Assembly (NCBI RefSeq): GCF_006491595.2
Contig: NZ_VEVQ02000010.1
Span: 1 to 64,000, forward strand
DNA length: 64,000 nucleotides
Reading direction: 5' to 3'
DNA from: Flavobacterium jejuense
Lineage (GTDB): Bacteria; Bacteroidota; Bacteroidia; Flavobacteriales; Flavobacteriaceae
Made by a program: the position numbers and the translations under genes. Below are positions 43,409-52,415 of the stretch, piece after piece; positions within the stretch are counted from its first letter, which is position 1; each line of letters starts with the position of its first letter. Under the pieces are notes generated by a model. It did not search any database. It saw only the letters and a program-made list of their open reading frames with translations, and was not told the origin of the DNA.

Positions 43409-46028
43409 CTTTTAACATTAAATACCTCGATATTAAATTGTGTGAACTGATAGAGCTTGAATAATCAGAAACGCTTTTTGTTTCAAATGTTTTATTATTA
43501 GTTAAATTTTTTCCAATTAAGGAGTAACTAATTTTTTTATTCTTTGGAGTGTGACTTATTTCAGTTTCAAGAAAGACATAATTATTATTTTGATTTAAAT
43601 CAGGAGAAATAAAATTACTTATAAAATCCACTTTAAAGTTTTTAGCATTATTTCTATACATTATCTTAAATTGATCGGTTAAGCTATTGAAATTATTTTT
43701 TATTGCAGTTTTTTTAACTTCAAATGAGTTATTTATAAAAGAAATTTTATTTGAAAAATTTATTTTTGAATTAAAACCTGTTCTTGCAGTTAGTTGTGAA
43801 TAAAATGTTTTTCCAAGAATATCTCTTAATTCAGAATTATTAATGATATTCTTGTCAAAAGATAAAGAATAGTTGCTACTCATTTGAATGGTTGTTCTTA
43901 AAGGATGGAGATAAGTTTCTCCAGATAGATTTATTCCATAATCCTTATTTCCAATATTGGCAAAATAAGCATTCGAAATACTAATGTTTTGATTTATTAT
44001 GCTTTTGTAAAAATAATTATTTTCTCTGTAATCATGAGTTAAATTTATTGAGAATTGTTTTAGATTAAAATAATCATTAAAATTATAATTTATTAGATAG
44101 GAATGAGTTTTTAAATATTGAAGTGAAAAATCGTTAGAGGCAAAGTTTCTATAATTTCTTTGGATAATCCCATCAAAAAGTTTGTCTTCCTCTGGCAAAA
44201 TTTGATTGAATGAATATTTAAAAGAAGTGTTGTTTTTTTTATTAAATCTATATATAAAAGTTAAACTAGGTGAAACTAATAGATCATCTTCGTTAATTTT
44301 TGTTTTTTTGATATAGTTATTAAAAGAAATATTATTATAAAAAGTATTAAGTCCAATTTTAAATGAATACTTCTTATTATTAAAAATAAAAACTGGATTC
44401 ATTTTAAAATGTAATAAATCATATTTATTGTCATTTTTATAATTTTTATCAATGCTGTTGTTAAATTCATCATTTAATGAAGAAATTAGGGAAGTTGATG
44501 TTTTAAAAAAAGATGTATGTAGCCCAAATTTTATTTTCTTATTAGTTAAAAATAAAGATGAATTTAGATTTATATTTTCTTTATCGAAAGTACTGTTTTG
44601 GAATTTACTAATAATTGAGTTGTTTAAATCAATTATAGTTCCTGGAGTAAGATATAAATCTTGAGGAGCTTTACTTCTTGTATATGTAAAATTTGATGTT
44701 AACGCTATACTATCTGAAATTTTATAAGTACTGCTGAAATTTTGATTAACTAAAAATGATTTTGTGTTGACGGTGTTTTCTTGAACAAAAGAATTGTTTG
44801 AACTAATATCATTATAATTTGTTTTTTGATAGAAAAATTTACCAATATAATTCCAATGAAACATTTCTTTCTCATTGTTTAAATAAGCAAAATTAAAATC
44901 AAACAATGTTGGTTTTTTTTTAATACTATTATTTTCAATTATTGAAAAAACATCATTATTAGTTGTAATTGATGAATTATTTTCATTAACTCTTTTCAGT
45001 TTATCACTGTAGAAACTAGTATTTATTTTAAGATTAGATTTTCTATAAGCTTTTGTAAGTATATTTAAACTAGTGAAGAAATTGTTGTTTAATCTATGAA
45101 AACTATCATCTAAAAAGGAGTAGAAATTACCTTGATTAATTAGTTCTTTAGCAATTAAATTCTTATTTTTTTGGTTTTCAACTGAAATTATATCTGAATC
45201 AAAATTATAAGGGGTACTATTTTGTCCTACGTTATTAAATGAGCTTACACCAAATCCTTTAATCTTGCTATTTATAGCTAAACCATTAATGTTGGAATTA
45301 TACATGTTTTTATAACCATAACCTAAATTTGCATTGCCTGAAAAATCAGTTTTCCCTTTTTTAAGTACAAGATTTAAAGCTACATCGTCTGAGTTAGAAA
45401 TTCCTTTTAACAAAGAATTTTCTTCATAGTTTTCTATTCCTTGTACTTTGTCAATCATTTCAACATTAATATTTTTGCTACCTATAGTGTATTGAGAGTC
45501 AAATAAATCATCACCATCTAAAAGCATTTTTTTAATAGCTTTGCCTCTGTATTTTATTTCTCCATTATCTTCTACCTTTATACCAGGTAATTTTTTTAAT
45601 AAATCTTCAACCACTTTTTCACTACCATCTTTAAAATTTTCTGGATTATAAGTTAAAGTATCCTTTTTAATAGTAATTGGTATTTTTTTTTCAACAATAA
45701 CTTCTTTTAATTTAGTTGTTCTGGCATTTAGTTTGAAATTTACAGTTATTTGATTATTATTAGCAGTGTAATCTTTTAAATAAATGATGTTTGGTTCATA
45801 AGACAAATTAGAAACTTCAACAAATAAAGAGTCTTTATTGTTTTTTAATAGTATTTGATATTTACCATTATTATCAGTTGTAGTAAACTGAGTAATTAAG
45901 TTGTTTTTTTCTTTAATAAGTATACTTACGAAAGGTACAACACCTACTGAGTCAGTTACGGTTCCTTTTAAGGTTTGGGAAAATGAAATGCTATTTATAA
46001 ATAATATTATAAATATATATTTATTCAT
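43392..46028 (-). CDS. TonB-dependent-receptor-like outer-membrane protein with carboxypeptidase-like regulatory domain
   Basis: The 878-residue protein has a signal peptide (ends SISFSQ), an N-terminal CarboxypepD_reg-like domain (TLKGTVTDSVGVVPFVSILI), a plug-like domain (VVEDLLKKLPGIKVEDNGEI, GKAIKKMLLDGDDLFD) and a long C-terminal beta-barrel ending in aromatic MLKVTFGF. No TonB box is obvious. The gene overlaps the GLPGLI gene by 8 nt and belongs to the same transcript. Many flavobacterial GLPGLI genes have such a partner, whose substrate is unknown. Confidence 0.8.
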   Translation of the reverse strand: MNKYIFIILFINSISFSQTLKGTVTDSVGVVPFVSILIKEKNNLITQFTTTDNNGKYQILLKNNKDSLFVEVSNLSYEPNIIYLKDYTANNNQITVNFKLNARTTKLKEVIVEKKIPITIKKDTLTYNPENFKDGSEKVVEDLLKKLPGIKVEDNGEIKYRGKAIKKMLLDGDDLFDSQYTIGSKNINVEMIDKVQGIENYEENSLLKGISNSDDVALNLVLKKGKTDFSGNANLGYGYKNMYNSNINGLAINSKIKGFGVSSFNNVGQNSTPYNFDSDIISVENQKNKNLIAKELINQGNFYSFLDDSFHRLNNNFFTSLNILTKAYRKSNLKINTSFYSDKLKRVNENNSSITTNNDVFSIIENNSIKKKPTLFDFNFAYLNNEKEMFHWNYIGKFFYQKTNYNDISSNNSFVQENTVNTKSFLVNQNFSSTYKISDSIALTSNFTYTRSKAPQDLYLTPGTIIDLNNSIISKFQNSTFDKENINLNSSLFLTNKKIKFGLHTSFFKTSTSLISSLNDEFNNSIDKNYKNDNKYDLLHFKMNPVFIFNNKKYSFKIGLNTFYNNISFNNYIKKTKINEDDLLVSPSLTFIYRFNKKNNTSFKYSFNQILPEEDKLFDGIIQRNYRNFASNDFSLQYLKTHSYLINYNFNDYFNLKQFSINLTHDYRENNYFYKSIINQNISISNAYFANIGNKDYGINLSGETYLHPLRTTIQMSSNYSLSFDKNIINNSELRDILGKTFYSQLTARTGFNSKINFSNKISFINNSFEVKKTAIKNNFNSLTDQFKIMYRNNAKNFKVDFISNFISPDLNQNNNYVFLETEISHTPKNKKISYSLIGKNLTNNKTFETKSVSDYSSSISSHNLISRYLMLKVTFGF

Positions 46029-46740
46029 GTATAAAATATTCTCTAAATCCTTTACTCATTGGTCTTGTTTCTCCATTTTCATTAACTACTCTGTATAAAG
46101 ATTCATCGTATTTTTTTCGATAAATATTAACATAATCATCAAAGGTTATTAGTTCTTTATTTATATATGGATTTTTAATATTTTCTGTTTCATTCTTGAT
46201 TTTTATTTTTTCCGCAATAAAATGAAAGGTAGCGACATTGTCATTTGAGTAAACTTCTAGTATTAATCCTGGTAAGCCATAAAATTTCCATGGTCCATCA
46301 GAAAACGTTAATTCAGTTGTGAAATATACTTCATATTTTCTTGATCTGAATTCACAAACTGCTTTTTGACACTTGTAGTTTAAAATAGTTTTGGTATCTT
46401 TTTGAATTTCCCACTTGAAAACTGAAGTAGAGTCCAAAATATCAAAAAAATTAAATCTTATTTGGTCTTTAAAGAAAATTTTTTTTTCTAAAATTTCTTT
46501 GTAAAGTATTGGATTTCTATTGAGTGAAATGATTTCTGAATCAGTTCCCGAATTTGTTCTGCTCCTTTCAAAATCTTCTTCATATATAGAATACTTGCCA
46601 TTACCTTTTAGGTAGGCTTTAATATTAGTAATAAGATTTATATTTTTAGCAGTTTGCTCTAGACTATATTCAACTTCGTAAGTTTGAGAGAATGTTTTTA
46701 AACTTAATAATATGAGTATGGAAAAAAGTGTTTTTTTCAT
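46021..46740 (-). CDS. GLPGLI-family secreted protein
   Basis: The start was placed at position 46740, giving MKKTLFSILILLSLKTFSQ as signal peptide; an upstream in-frame ATG at 46794 would precede it with a non-signal stretch that overlaps a terminator hairpin. The 239-residue product has the diagnostic FYGLPGLILEVYSND, plus CQKAVCEF earlier. The family (TIGR01200) is restricted to Bacteroidota and has no assigned function. It overlaps the following outer-membrane protein gene (ATGAATAA), so their translation is coupled. Confidence 0.85.
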   Translation of the reverse strand: MKKTLFSILILLSLKTFSQTYEVEYSLEQTAKNINLITNIKAYLKGNGKYSIYEEDFERSRTNSGTDSEIISLNRNPILYKEILEKKIFFKDQIRFNFFDILDSTSVFKWEIQKDTKTILNYKCQKAVCEFRSRKYEVYFTTELTFSDGPWKFYGLPGLILEVYSNDNVATFHFIAEKIKIKNETENIKNPYINKELITFDDYVNIYRKKYDESLYRVVNENGETRPMSKGFREYFIHE

Positions 46741-46754
46741 TTTTACAATATTAA

Positions 46755-46783
46755 AAACCACTACAATTATTTTGTAGTGGTTT
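46755..46783 (-). terminator. terminator/attenuator between the small cysteine protein and GLPGLI genes
   Basis: AAACCACTACAA (46755-46766) and TTGTAGTGGTTT (46772-46783) make a perfect 12-bp stem with a 5-nt loop; on the minus strand it is followed by T residues. It sits 15 nt before the GLPGLI start, so only read-through reaches the downstream genes. Confidence 0.78.
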
Positions 46784-46803
46784 ATTTTTAACATAAAAGT
46801 CTT

Positions 46804-47052
46804 TTATTCAGCTTTAGTTAATGTTGCTTCTGGATGTCTTTTAAGAAGTTTGTCTTTTGCAACTTGACAATTGTCTCCAGTAGTTATAAAACCACATACT
46901 GTTTCATGGTCAACATACTGTCCATTGTAAGTTAATGTTGCAGTACAGCAATCTGAAGCAACTTCTTTTTTCTTGATTTCCTTTTTTTTATTTTCTGCAT
47001 AAAGACCGTTAACTATTAACGATAGGGTCAAAGCTAAAATTAATTTTTTCAT
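46804..47052 (-). CDS. small secreted protein with four cysteines
   Basis: The 82-residue precursor has a clear signal peptide (to about residue 19, GLYAE), a lysine/glutamate-rich linker (NKKKEIKKKE) and a compact C-terminal part with Cys35, Cys36, Cys53 and Cys62, enough for two disulfides. I do not recognise a family. A -7 element (TATATTTG) lies 27 nt upstream and a strong hairpin directly downstream, so it is probably expressed at a higher level than the GLPGLI and receptor genes behind it. Being next to them, it might be a substrate or partner. Confidence 0.7.
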   Translation of the reverse strand: MKKLILALTLSLIVNGLYAENKKKEIKKKEVASDCCTATLTYNGQYVDHETVCGFITTGDNCQVAKDKLLKRHPEATLTKAE

Positions 47053-47078
47053 ATCTAAAGTTTTAAATTTATTTGTAT

Positions 47079-47086
47079 CAAATATA
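47079..47086 (-). promoter_or_regulatory. candidate -7 element for the small cysteine protein gene
   Basis: On the minus strand this reads TATATTTG, matching TAnnTTTG, 27 nt before the start. No clear -33 element. Confidence 0.5.
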
Positions 47087-47160
47087 GACTTAGGTGTAGA
47101 AAAAAAAAGTTAATCATAGTTAAATGTGTTACAGAAAAACTATAATTGTTTTAACATTTT

Positions 47161-47706
47161 TTAAAAATAAACTCGAATAAAAGGAATAAAAGCATCAGCA
47201 TAAACACCTTGGTTTTCTTTATATAAAACATTATAACGAATACCAAGTGTTACATTCTGAGTTCTATATCCAGCTCCTACAAATAAGGCAGTATTCCAAA
47301 AATTATCTGTATCTCCTCCATAAAAAGGGTCATAAGAAGTATTTACTCGTAATTGTTCAATTTCAGTAGAAAGCTGAATTACTTCAATAGGATTAAATAA
47401 AGCTATAATACTTCCTCCATAAATATTGGATTGATAAAAACCCTTTTGGTTGACATAACTATACTGAGTGCCTATTCCTGCAGCAACATATTCATTAAAA
47501 TTATAAATAGCACTAGGAGCAACAGTTATGTTAGTATAACCATTGCCAAAACCAAGTCCTAAACCACCTCCAAATTGCACTCGTTCCCAGAATATACTTT
47601 TTGATTTAACTGTTTCGTTTTCTTGCGCATTAACTTTGCTTAAAGAGGTTATAAAAAGCATTAAAATAAAAGAAAATGTTAAAAAGACTTGTTTTTTCTT
47701 TTTCAT
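47161..47706 (-). CDS. small outer-membrane beta-barrel protein
   Basis: The 181-residue product has a signal peptide (ends KVNAQ) and alternating beta strands (RVQFGGGLGLGFGNGYTNIT, AGYRTQNVTLGIRYNVLY) ending in aromatic FIPFIRVYF, the usual outer-membrane barrel C-terminus. Proteins of this kind beside sucA in flavobacteria are sometimes annotated as alpha-ketoglutarate decarboxylase, but no enzyme domain is visible. It is divergent from sucA with a 114-nt gap. Confidence 0.75.
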   Translation of the reverse strand: MKKKKQVFLTFSFILMLFITSLSKVNAQENETVKSKSIFWERVQFGGGLGLGFGNGYTNITVAPSAIYNFNEYVAAGIGTQYSYVNQKGFYQSNIYGGSIIALFNPIEVIQLSTEIEQLRVNTSYDPFYGGDTDNFWNTALFVGAGYRTQNVTLGIRYNVLYKENQGVYADAFIPFIRVYF

Positions 47707-47773
47707 AGTATCGATTCTAAAAAAATTATGTTATAAAAGTACAATTTTCTTTAAAAGATTATAGCAAATGTTT

Positions 47774-47781
47774 TACTTTTG
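47774..47781 (+). promoter_or_regulatory. candidate -7 element for sucA
   Basis: TACTTTTG matches TAnnTTTG, 39 nt before the start. No clear -33 element. Confidence 0.45.
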
Positions 47782-47820
47782 CATAATATTTTTTAACCAA
47801 ATCGTCATTAGACAAGATAT

Positions 47821-50592
47821 ATGGATAGGTTTTCCTTTTTAAATGCTGCTCATACAGCTTTTTTCGCAGATTTATACGATCAATATTTACAAAACCCAGA
47901 TACTGTTGAACCTAGCTGGAGGAGTTTTTTCCAAGGGTTTGATTTTGCAAATGAGTTTGCAAATCCAGTGGAACAACTGTCAGCAATGGCAAATGGAAAT
48001 GTTGGAGTTACTGAAAATGCTGAGAAAATACTTAAAGAGTTCAACGTTCTAAAGTTAATTGAAGGATATAGAACTCGCGGACATTTGTTCACTAAGACAA
48101 ATCCTGTAAGAGACAGAAGAACATATTCACCTACTTTAGCTATTGAAAATTTTGGATTATCGCAATCAGACTTAAATACTGTTTTCGATGCAGCCAAGAT
48201 AGTCAATATGCAGCCAAGTACTTTAGCAAATATAATTAAGCACCTAGAAAGTGTTTATTGCTCTTCTATAGGTGTTGAGTACATGTATATTCGAGATCCT
48301 AAAGTGCAAGAATGGATTAAAAACAGATTAGACATTAATGACAATCAACCTAATTTTTCTGCAGATCAAAAGAAAAATATTTTGGGAAAATTAAATGAAG
48401 CTATTTCTTTTGAAACTTTTTTGCATGCTAAATATGTAGGTCAAAAGCGTTTTTCTTTAGAAGGTTGTGAAGCTGCAATTCCTGCTCTAGATGCTTTAAT
48501 TGAAGCAGCAGCAGAAAAAGGAGTGGAGCAATTTGTAATGGGAATGGCTCATAGAGGAAGATTGAATGTGTTAGCTAATATTTTTGGTAAAAACACACAA
48601 AATATTTTCTCTGAATTTGACGGAAAAGATTATGATGATGATATGTATTTCGATGGTGATGTAAAATATCATTTGGGATTAACATCAGACAGAAAAACGA
48701 ATTCGGGAAAAAAAATAAATTTGAACTTAGCACCAAATCCTTCTCACTTAGAAACAGTTGGAGCTGTTATTGAAGGTATAGCCAGAGCAAAACAAGATAG
48801 AAATCACCCTAATGATGCGTCTAAAGTGTTGCCTATAGCGCTTCATGGTGATGCAGCTGTTGCTGGTCAAGGAATAGTGTATGAGATTGTTCAAATGGCA
48901 AAACTAGACGGCTATAAAACTGGAGGAACCATTCATCTTGTGATTAATAATCAAGTAGGTTTTACAACCAATTATTTAGACGCGAGATCATCAACTTATT
49001 GTACGGATGTGGCTAAAGTTACTCTTTCTCCAGTTTTACATGTAAATGCAGATGATGCTGAAGCAGTGGTACATGCAATGTTATTTGCTTTAGATTATAG
49101 AATGGAATTTGGTGGAGATGTTTTTATTGATTTGCTAGGATATAGAAAATATGGACATAATGAAGGTGATGAACCTAAGTTTACACAACCAATTTTATAT
49201 AAAGCCATTTCTAAACATAAAAATCCTAGAGATATTTATGCTGAAAAATTGAGAAGTGAAGGTATTATTGATGCTAATTACGTTAAAGAATTAGAAGAAA
49301 AATACAAAGCGAAGTTAGATGAAAATTTAGAAGAATCTCGTAAGAAAGATTTAACAGTTATAACGCCTTTCATGCAAAATGTATGGACTGGTTTTGAGCA
49401 GGTTTCTGATGAAGGGATGCTTAAAAAACAAGATACTTCTTTCGATAAAAATAGCTTAACGGAAATTGCAAAAACAATATGTGAATTACCTTCGGATAAG
49501 AAATTCATTAACAAAATCACAAAAATCATCAAGGATAGAAATAATATGTATTTCGTAAAAGATGAGTTAGATTGGGCAATGGGTGAATTATTAGCGTATG
49601 GTTCTTTATTAAAAGAAGGCTATGATGTTCGTATTTCTGGACAAGATGTAGAAAGAGGAACTTTTTCCCATCGTCATGCAGTTATAAAAGTAGAAGATTC
49701 AGAAGAAGAAGTAGTTTTATTAAATGATATTAAGGACAGAAAAGGAGATTTTTATATTTACAACTCACTGCTTTCAGAATATGGAGTGGTTGGTTTTGAA
49801 TATGGATATGCCTTAGCTTCTCCTAATACTTTAACCATTTGGGAAGCGCAATTTGGAGATTTTTCAAATGGAGCCCAAATTATGATTGATCAATATATTT
49901 CTGCAGGTGAAGATAAATGGAACAATCAAAACGGATTGGTAATGTTATTACCTCATGGTTATGAAAACCAAGGAGCAGAACACTCTTCTGCAAGAATGGA
50001 ACGTTATTTACAAATGTGTGCCAAACACAATATGTACGTTGCAGATTGTACTACACCAGCCAGTTTCTTCCATTTGTTAAGAAGACAGATGAAAAGTAAA
50101 TTCCGTAAACCATTAATTGTGTTTACACCAAAGAGTTTATTGCGTCATCCGTTAGCAGTTTCAACAGTAGAAGAATTGGCAAACGGTCAATTCCAAGAAA
50201 TTTTAGATGATCCAAATATAACGGATAAGAAAGCCATAAAATCTTTGGTTTTCTGTACTGGAAAAGTCTATTATGATATTACTGCTGAAAGAGAAGAATT
50301 AGAAAGAAATGATGTTGCTGTTGTTCGTTTAGAACAATTATTTCCATTAGCAGTAAATCAAATCAAAGAAATTATAGCAAGCTATCCTAATGTAGATGAT
50401 TATGTTTGGGCGCAAGAAGAGCCTAAAAATATGGGAGCTTATAGTTATATGTTAATGAATTTTGATTTAGTAAAATTAAGATTGGCTTCGCCAAAAGCAT
50501 ATAGTGCCCCAGCAGCAGGAAGTTATGCACGTTCCAAAAAACGTCAAGCAAAAGCTATCGCAATGGTTTTTGATAAAACAATAGTTCAATAA
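47821..50592 (+). CDS. sucA: 2-oxoglutarate dehydrogenase E1 component
   Basis: The 923-residue thiamine-diphosphate enzyme decarboxylates 2-oxoglutarate in the citric acid cycle. It starts with the E1 N-terminal motif (FLNAAHTAFFADLYDQYLQN, WRSFFQGF), has VMGMAHRGRLNVL and HGDAAVAGQG in the catalytic core, ThDP-binding GDVFIDLLGYRKYGHNEGDE, and the C-terminal transketolase-like region (WEAQFGDFSNGAQ, SSARMERYLQ). It is full length. The E2 gene follows after 71 nt. Confidence 0.97.
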   Translation: MDRFSFLNAAHTAFFADLYDQYLQNPDTVEPSWRSFFQGFDFANEFANPVEQLSAMANGNVGVTENAEKILKEFNVLKLIEGYRTRGHLFTKTNPVRDRRTYSPTLAIENFGLSQSDLNTVFDAAKIVNMQPSTLANIIKHLESVYCSSIGVEYMYIRDPKVQEWIKNRLDINDNQPNFSADQKKNILGKLNEAISFETFLHAKYVGQKRFSLEGCEAAIPALDALIEAAAEKGVEQFVMGMAHRGRLNVLANIFGKNTQNIFSEFDGKDYDDDMYFDGDVKYHLGLTSDRKTNSGKKINLNLAPNPSHLETVGAVIEGIARAKQDRNHPNDASKVLPIALHGDAAVAGQGIVYEIVQMAKLDGYKTGGTIHLVINNQVGFTTNYLDARSSTYCTDVAKVTLSPVLHVNADDAEAVVHAMLFALDYRMEFGGDVFIDLLGYRKYGHNEGDEPKFTQPILYKAISKHKNPRDIYAEKLRSEGIIDANYVKELEEKYKAKLDENLEESRKKDLTVITPFMQNVWTGFEQVSDEGMLKKQDTSFDKNSLTEIAKTICELPSDKKFINKITKIIKDRNNMYFVKDELDWAMGELLAYGSLLKEGYDVRISGQDVERGTFSHRHAVIKVEDSEEEVVLLNDIKDRKGDFYIYNSLLSEYGVVGFEYGYALASPNTLTIWEAQFGDFSNGAQIMIDQYISAGEDKWNNQNGLVMLLPHGYENQGAEHSSARMERYLQMCAKHNMYVADCTTPASFFHLLRRQMKSKFRKPLIVFTPKSLLRHPLAVSTVEELANGQFQEILDDPNITDKKAIKSLVFCTGKVYYDITAEREELERNDVAVVRLEQLFPLAVNQIKEIIASYPNVDDYVWAQEEPKNMGAYSYMLMNFDLVKLRLASPKAYSAPAAGSYARSKKRQAKAIAMVFDKTIVQ

Positions 50593-50663
50593 AAAAAATT
50601 CAAATGTCAACCCTTTTCCAAATTTTCGGAATGACTAAGGGTAAACTTTTAAACTAAAAGAAT

Positions 50664-51884
50664 ATGATTTTAGAAATGAAAGTCCCTTCTCCAGGGGAAT
50701 CAATTACAGAAGTAGAAATTGCAACTTGGTTAGTACAAGATGGTGATTATGTTGAAAAAGATCAAGCTATAGCTGAAGTAGATTCAGATAAAGCTACTTT
50801 AGAATTACCAGCTGAAGCTAGTGGAATAATTACATTAAAAGCAGAAGAAGGTGATGCAGTGGCTGTAGGAGCTGTTGTTTGTTTAATCGACACTAGTGCA
50901 GCAAAACCAGAAGGAGATGCTCCTAAAACTGAAGCTAAAGTGGAAGAGAAGAAACAAGATACCGGAACTTCTGCACCTAAAGCTCCAGCTGAAACTCAAA
51001 AAACGTATGCTTCAGGAACTCCATCTCCAGCAGCTAGAAAAATATTAGAAGAAAAAAACATACAACCATCTGATGTTGTAGGAACAGGGAAAGCTGGAAG
51101 AATAACTACTGAGGACGCTGCTAATGCTGTGCCTTCTATGGGAACTCCAACAGGAGGAAACAGAGGTTCTGAAAGAACAAAACTATCTATGTTGCGTAGA
51201 AAAGTAGCAGAGCGTTTAGTAGCTGCTAAAAATGAGACAGCCATGTTAACTACTTTTAATGAAGTAGACATGACTGCTATTTATGATTTACGTAATCAAT
51301 ATAAAGATGAATTTAAAAACAAACATGGTGTTGGTTTAGGATTCATGTCTTTCTTTACAAAAGCGGTTACAAGAGCTTTAGAATTATATCCAGACGTAAA
51401 TTCAATGATGGATGGTGATTATAAAGTGGGGTACGATTTTGCTGATATTTCTATCGCAGTTTCTGGACCAAAAGGATTAATGGTTCCTGTAGTGCGTAAT
51501 GCGGAAAACCTTACTTTTAGAGGTGTTGAAGCAGAAATAAAAAGATTAGCGCTTAGAGCTCGTGATGGGCAAATTACAGTAGACGAAATGACAGGGGGAA
51601 CATTTACTATTACAAATGGTGGTGTTTTTGGAAGTATGTTATCAACACCAATTATCAATCCTCCTCAATCTGGTATTCTAGGAATGCACAACATCGTGGA
51701 AAGACCAGTGGTTAAAAACGGACAAATCGTTATTGCTCCAGTAATGTTCGTAGCTTTATCTTATGATCATAGAATTATTGATGGTCGTGAGTCTGTAGGA
51801 TTCTTAGTAGCTGTTAAAGAAGCATTAGAAAATCCAGCAGAATTATTAATGGACAACAATCCTAAGAAAGCTTTGGAACTTTAG
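50664..51884 (+). CDS. sucB: dihydrolipoamide succinyltransferase (E2 of 2-oxoglutarate dehydrogenase)
   Basis: The 406-residue protein has one lipoyl domain (lipoyl Lys43 in [13 protein letters not shown]), an Ala/Pro-rich linker, a peripheral-subunit-binding domain ([27 protein letters not shown]) and the catalytic domain with the HxxxD motif in [11 protein letters not shown]. It transfers the succinyl group to CoA in the complex with SucA and a dihydrolipoamide dehydrogenase encoded elsewhere. A terminator follows. Confidence 0.96.
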   Translation: MILEMKVPSPGESITEVEIATWLVQDGDYVEKDQAIAEVDSDKATLELPAEASGIITLKAEEGDAVAVGAVVCLIDTSAAKPEGDAPKTEAKVEEKKQDTGTSAPKAPAETQKTYASGTPSPAARKILEEKNIQPSDVVGTGKAGRITTEDAANAVPSMGTPTGGNRGSERTKLSMLRRKVAERLVAAKNETAMLTTFNEVDMTAIYDLRNQYKDEFKNKHGVGLGFMSFFTKAVTRALELYPDVNSMMDGDYKVGYDFADISIAVSGPKGLMVPVVRNAENLTFRGVEAEIKRLALRARDGQITVDEMTGGTFTITNGGVFGSMLSTPIINPPQSGILGMHNIVERPVVKNGQIVIAPVMFVALSYDHRIIDGRESVGFLVAVKEALENPAELLMDNNPKKALEL

Positions 51885-51904
51885 TAAATAAAAAATTTCA
51901 GATA

Positions 51905-51939
51905 AAAACCCCAAAATTTGTATAAGAGTTTGGGGTTTT
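51905..51939. terminator. terminator after sucB, convergent with the CHAT cluster
   Basis: AAAACCCCAAA (51905-51915) and TTTGGGGTTTT (51929-51939) form an 11-bp stem with flanking A and T runs that suit both directions. Confidence 0.83.
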
Positions 51940-51977
51940 CTTTTATTTACAATTTATAGCTTTTTCAAAACAAAATA

Positions 51978-52415
51978 CTACTTCAAATACAAATAATGAT
52001 TCGAGTAATCAATAATAGCTTTTCCACTTAGTAGTATGTCAGCACCAATAATTCCATCAACTGGTTTGGTTTTATAACTAGTTAAAGCTTCATTTACATG
52101 ACTCATATCAAAAATGATGACATTGAAATGGGTAGTTTTCCAATGGCTTAATTTTAATTGATTGTTTTTAGATAATTGAGTATCCATTCCAGTAGCTCCA
52201 GCTCCAGCTGCTTTGGTTTCTGAAATTTCTGCAAATAATTGAAATTTTTCAATTCCCTCAATGCCTACACAACTATTACTTGCTCCAGTGTCTAAAATAA
52301 ACGTGCCTTTTACATCATTTAAAGTGGCTTTGATTAATAAATGTTGCGTTTTTAAAACACTGAATTTTATCTTTTTATACTTTTTTTCTTTTAAGAAATC
52401 TTGCAATTCTTCCAT
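51978..52415 (-). CDS. retropepsin-like aspartic protease
   Basis: The 145-residue protein carries FILDTGASNSCVGIE, the aspartic protease motif with Asp42, and VDGIIGADIL, the second flap/Ile-Gly motif. It is one lobe, so it would act as a dimer like retroviral proteases. There is no signal peptide or TM, so it should be cytoplasmic. It begins 41 nt inside the end of the CHAT gene and is the last gene of the minus-strand cluster, before a terminator. Substrate unknown; pairing with another protease gene is unusual. Confidence 0.82.
   Translation of the reverse strand: MEELQDFLKEKKYKKIKFSVLKTQHLLIKATLNDVKGTFILDTGASNSCVGIEGIEKFQLFAEISETKAAGAGATGMDTQLSKNNQLKLSHWKTTHFNVIIFDMSHVNEALTSYKTKPVDGIIGADILLSGKAIIDYSNHYLYLK

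Noticed and set aside
46741..46794. Longer N-terminus for the GLPGLI protein
   Set aside because: It would cover the hairpin and push the signal peptide away from the N-terminus.
47161..47706. Annotation as alpha-ketoglutarate decarboxylase
   Set aside because: The sequence is a signal peptide plus beta-barrel; no thiamine enzyme motif. The name seems to come from the neighbour sucA.
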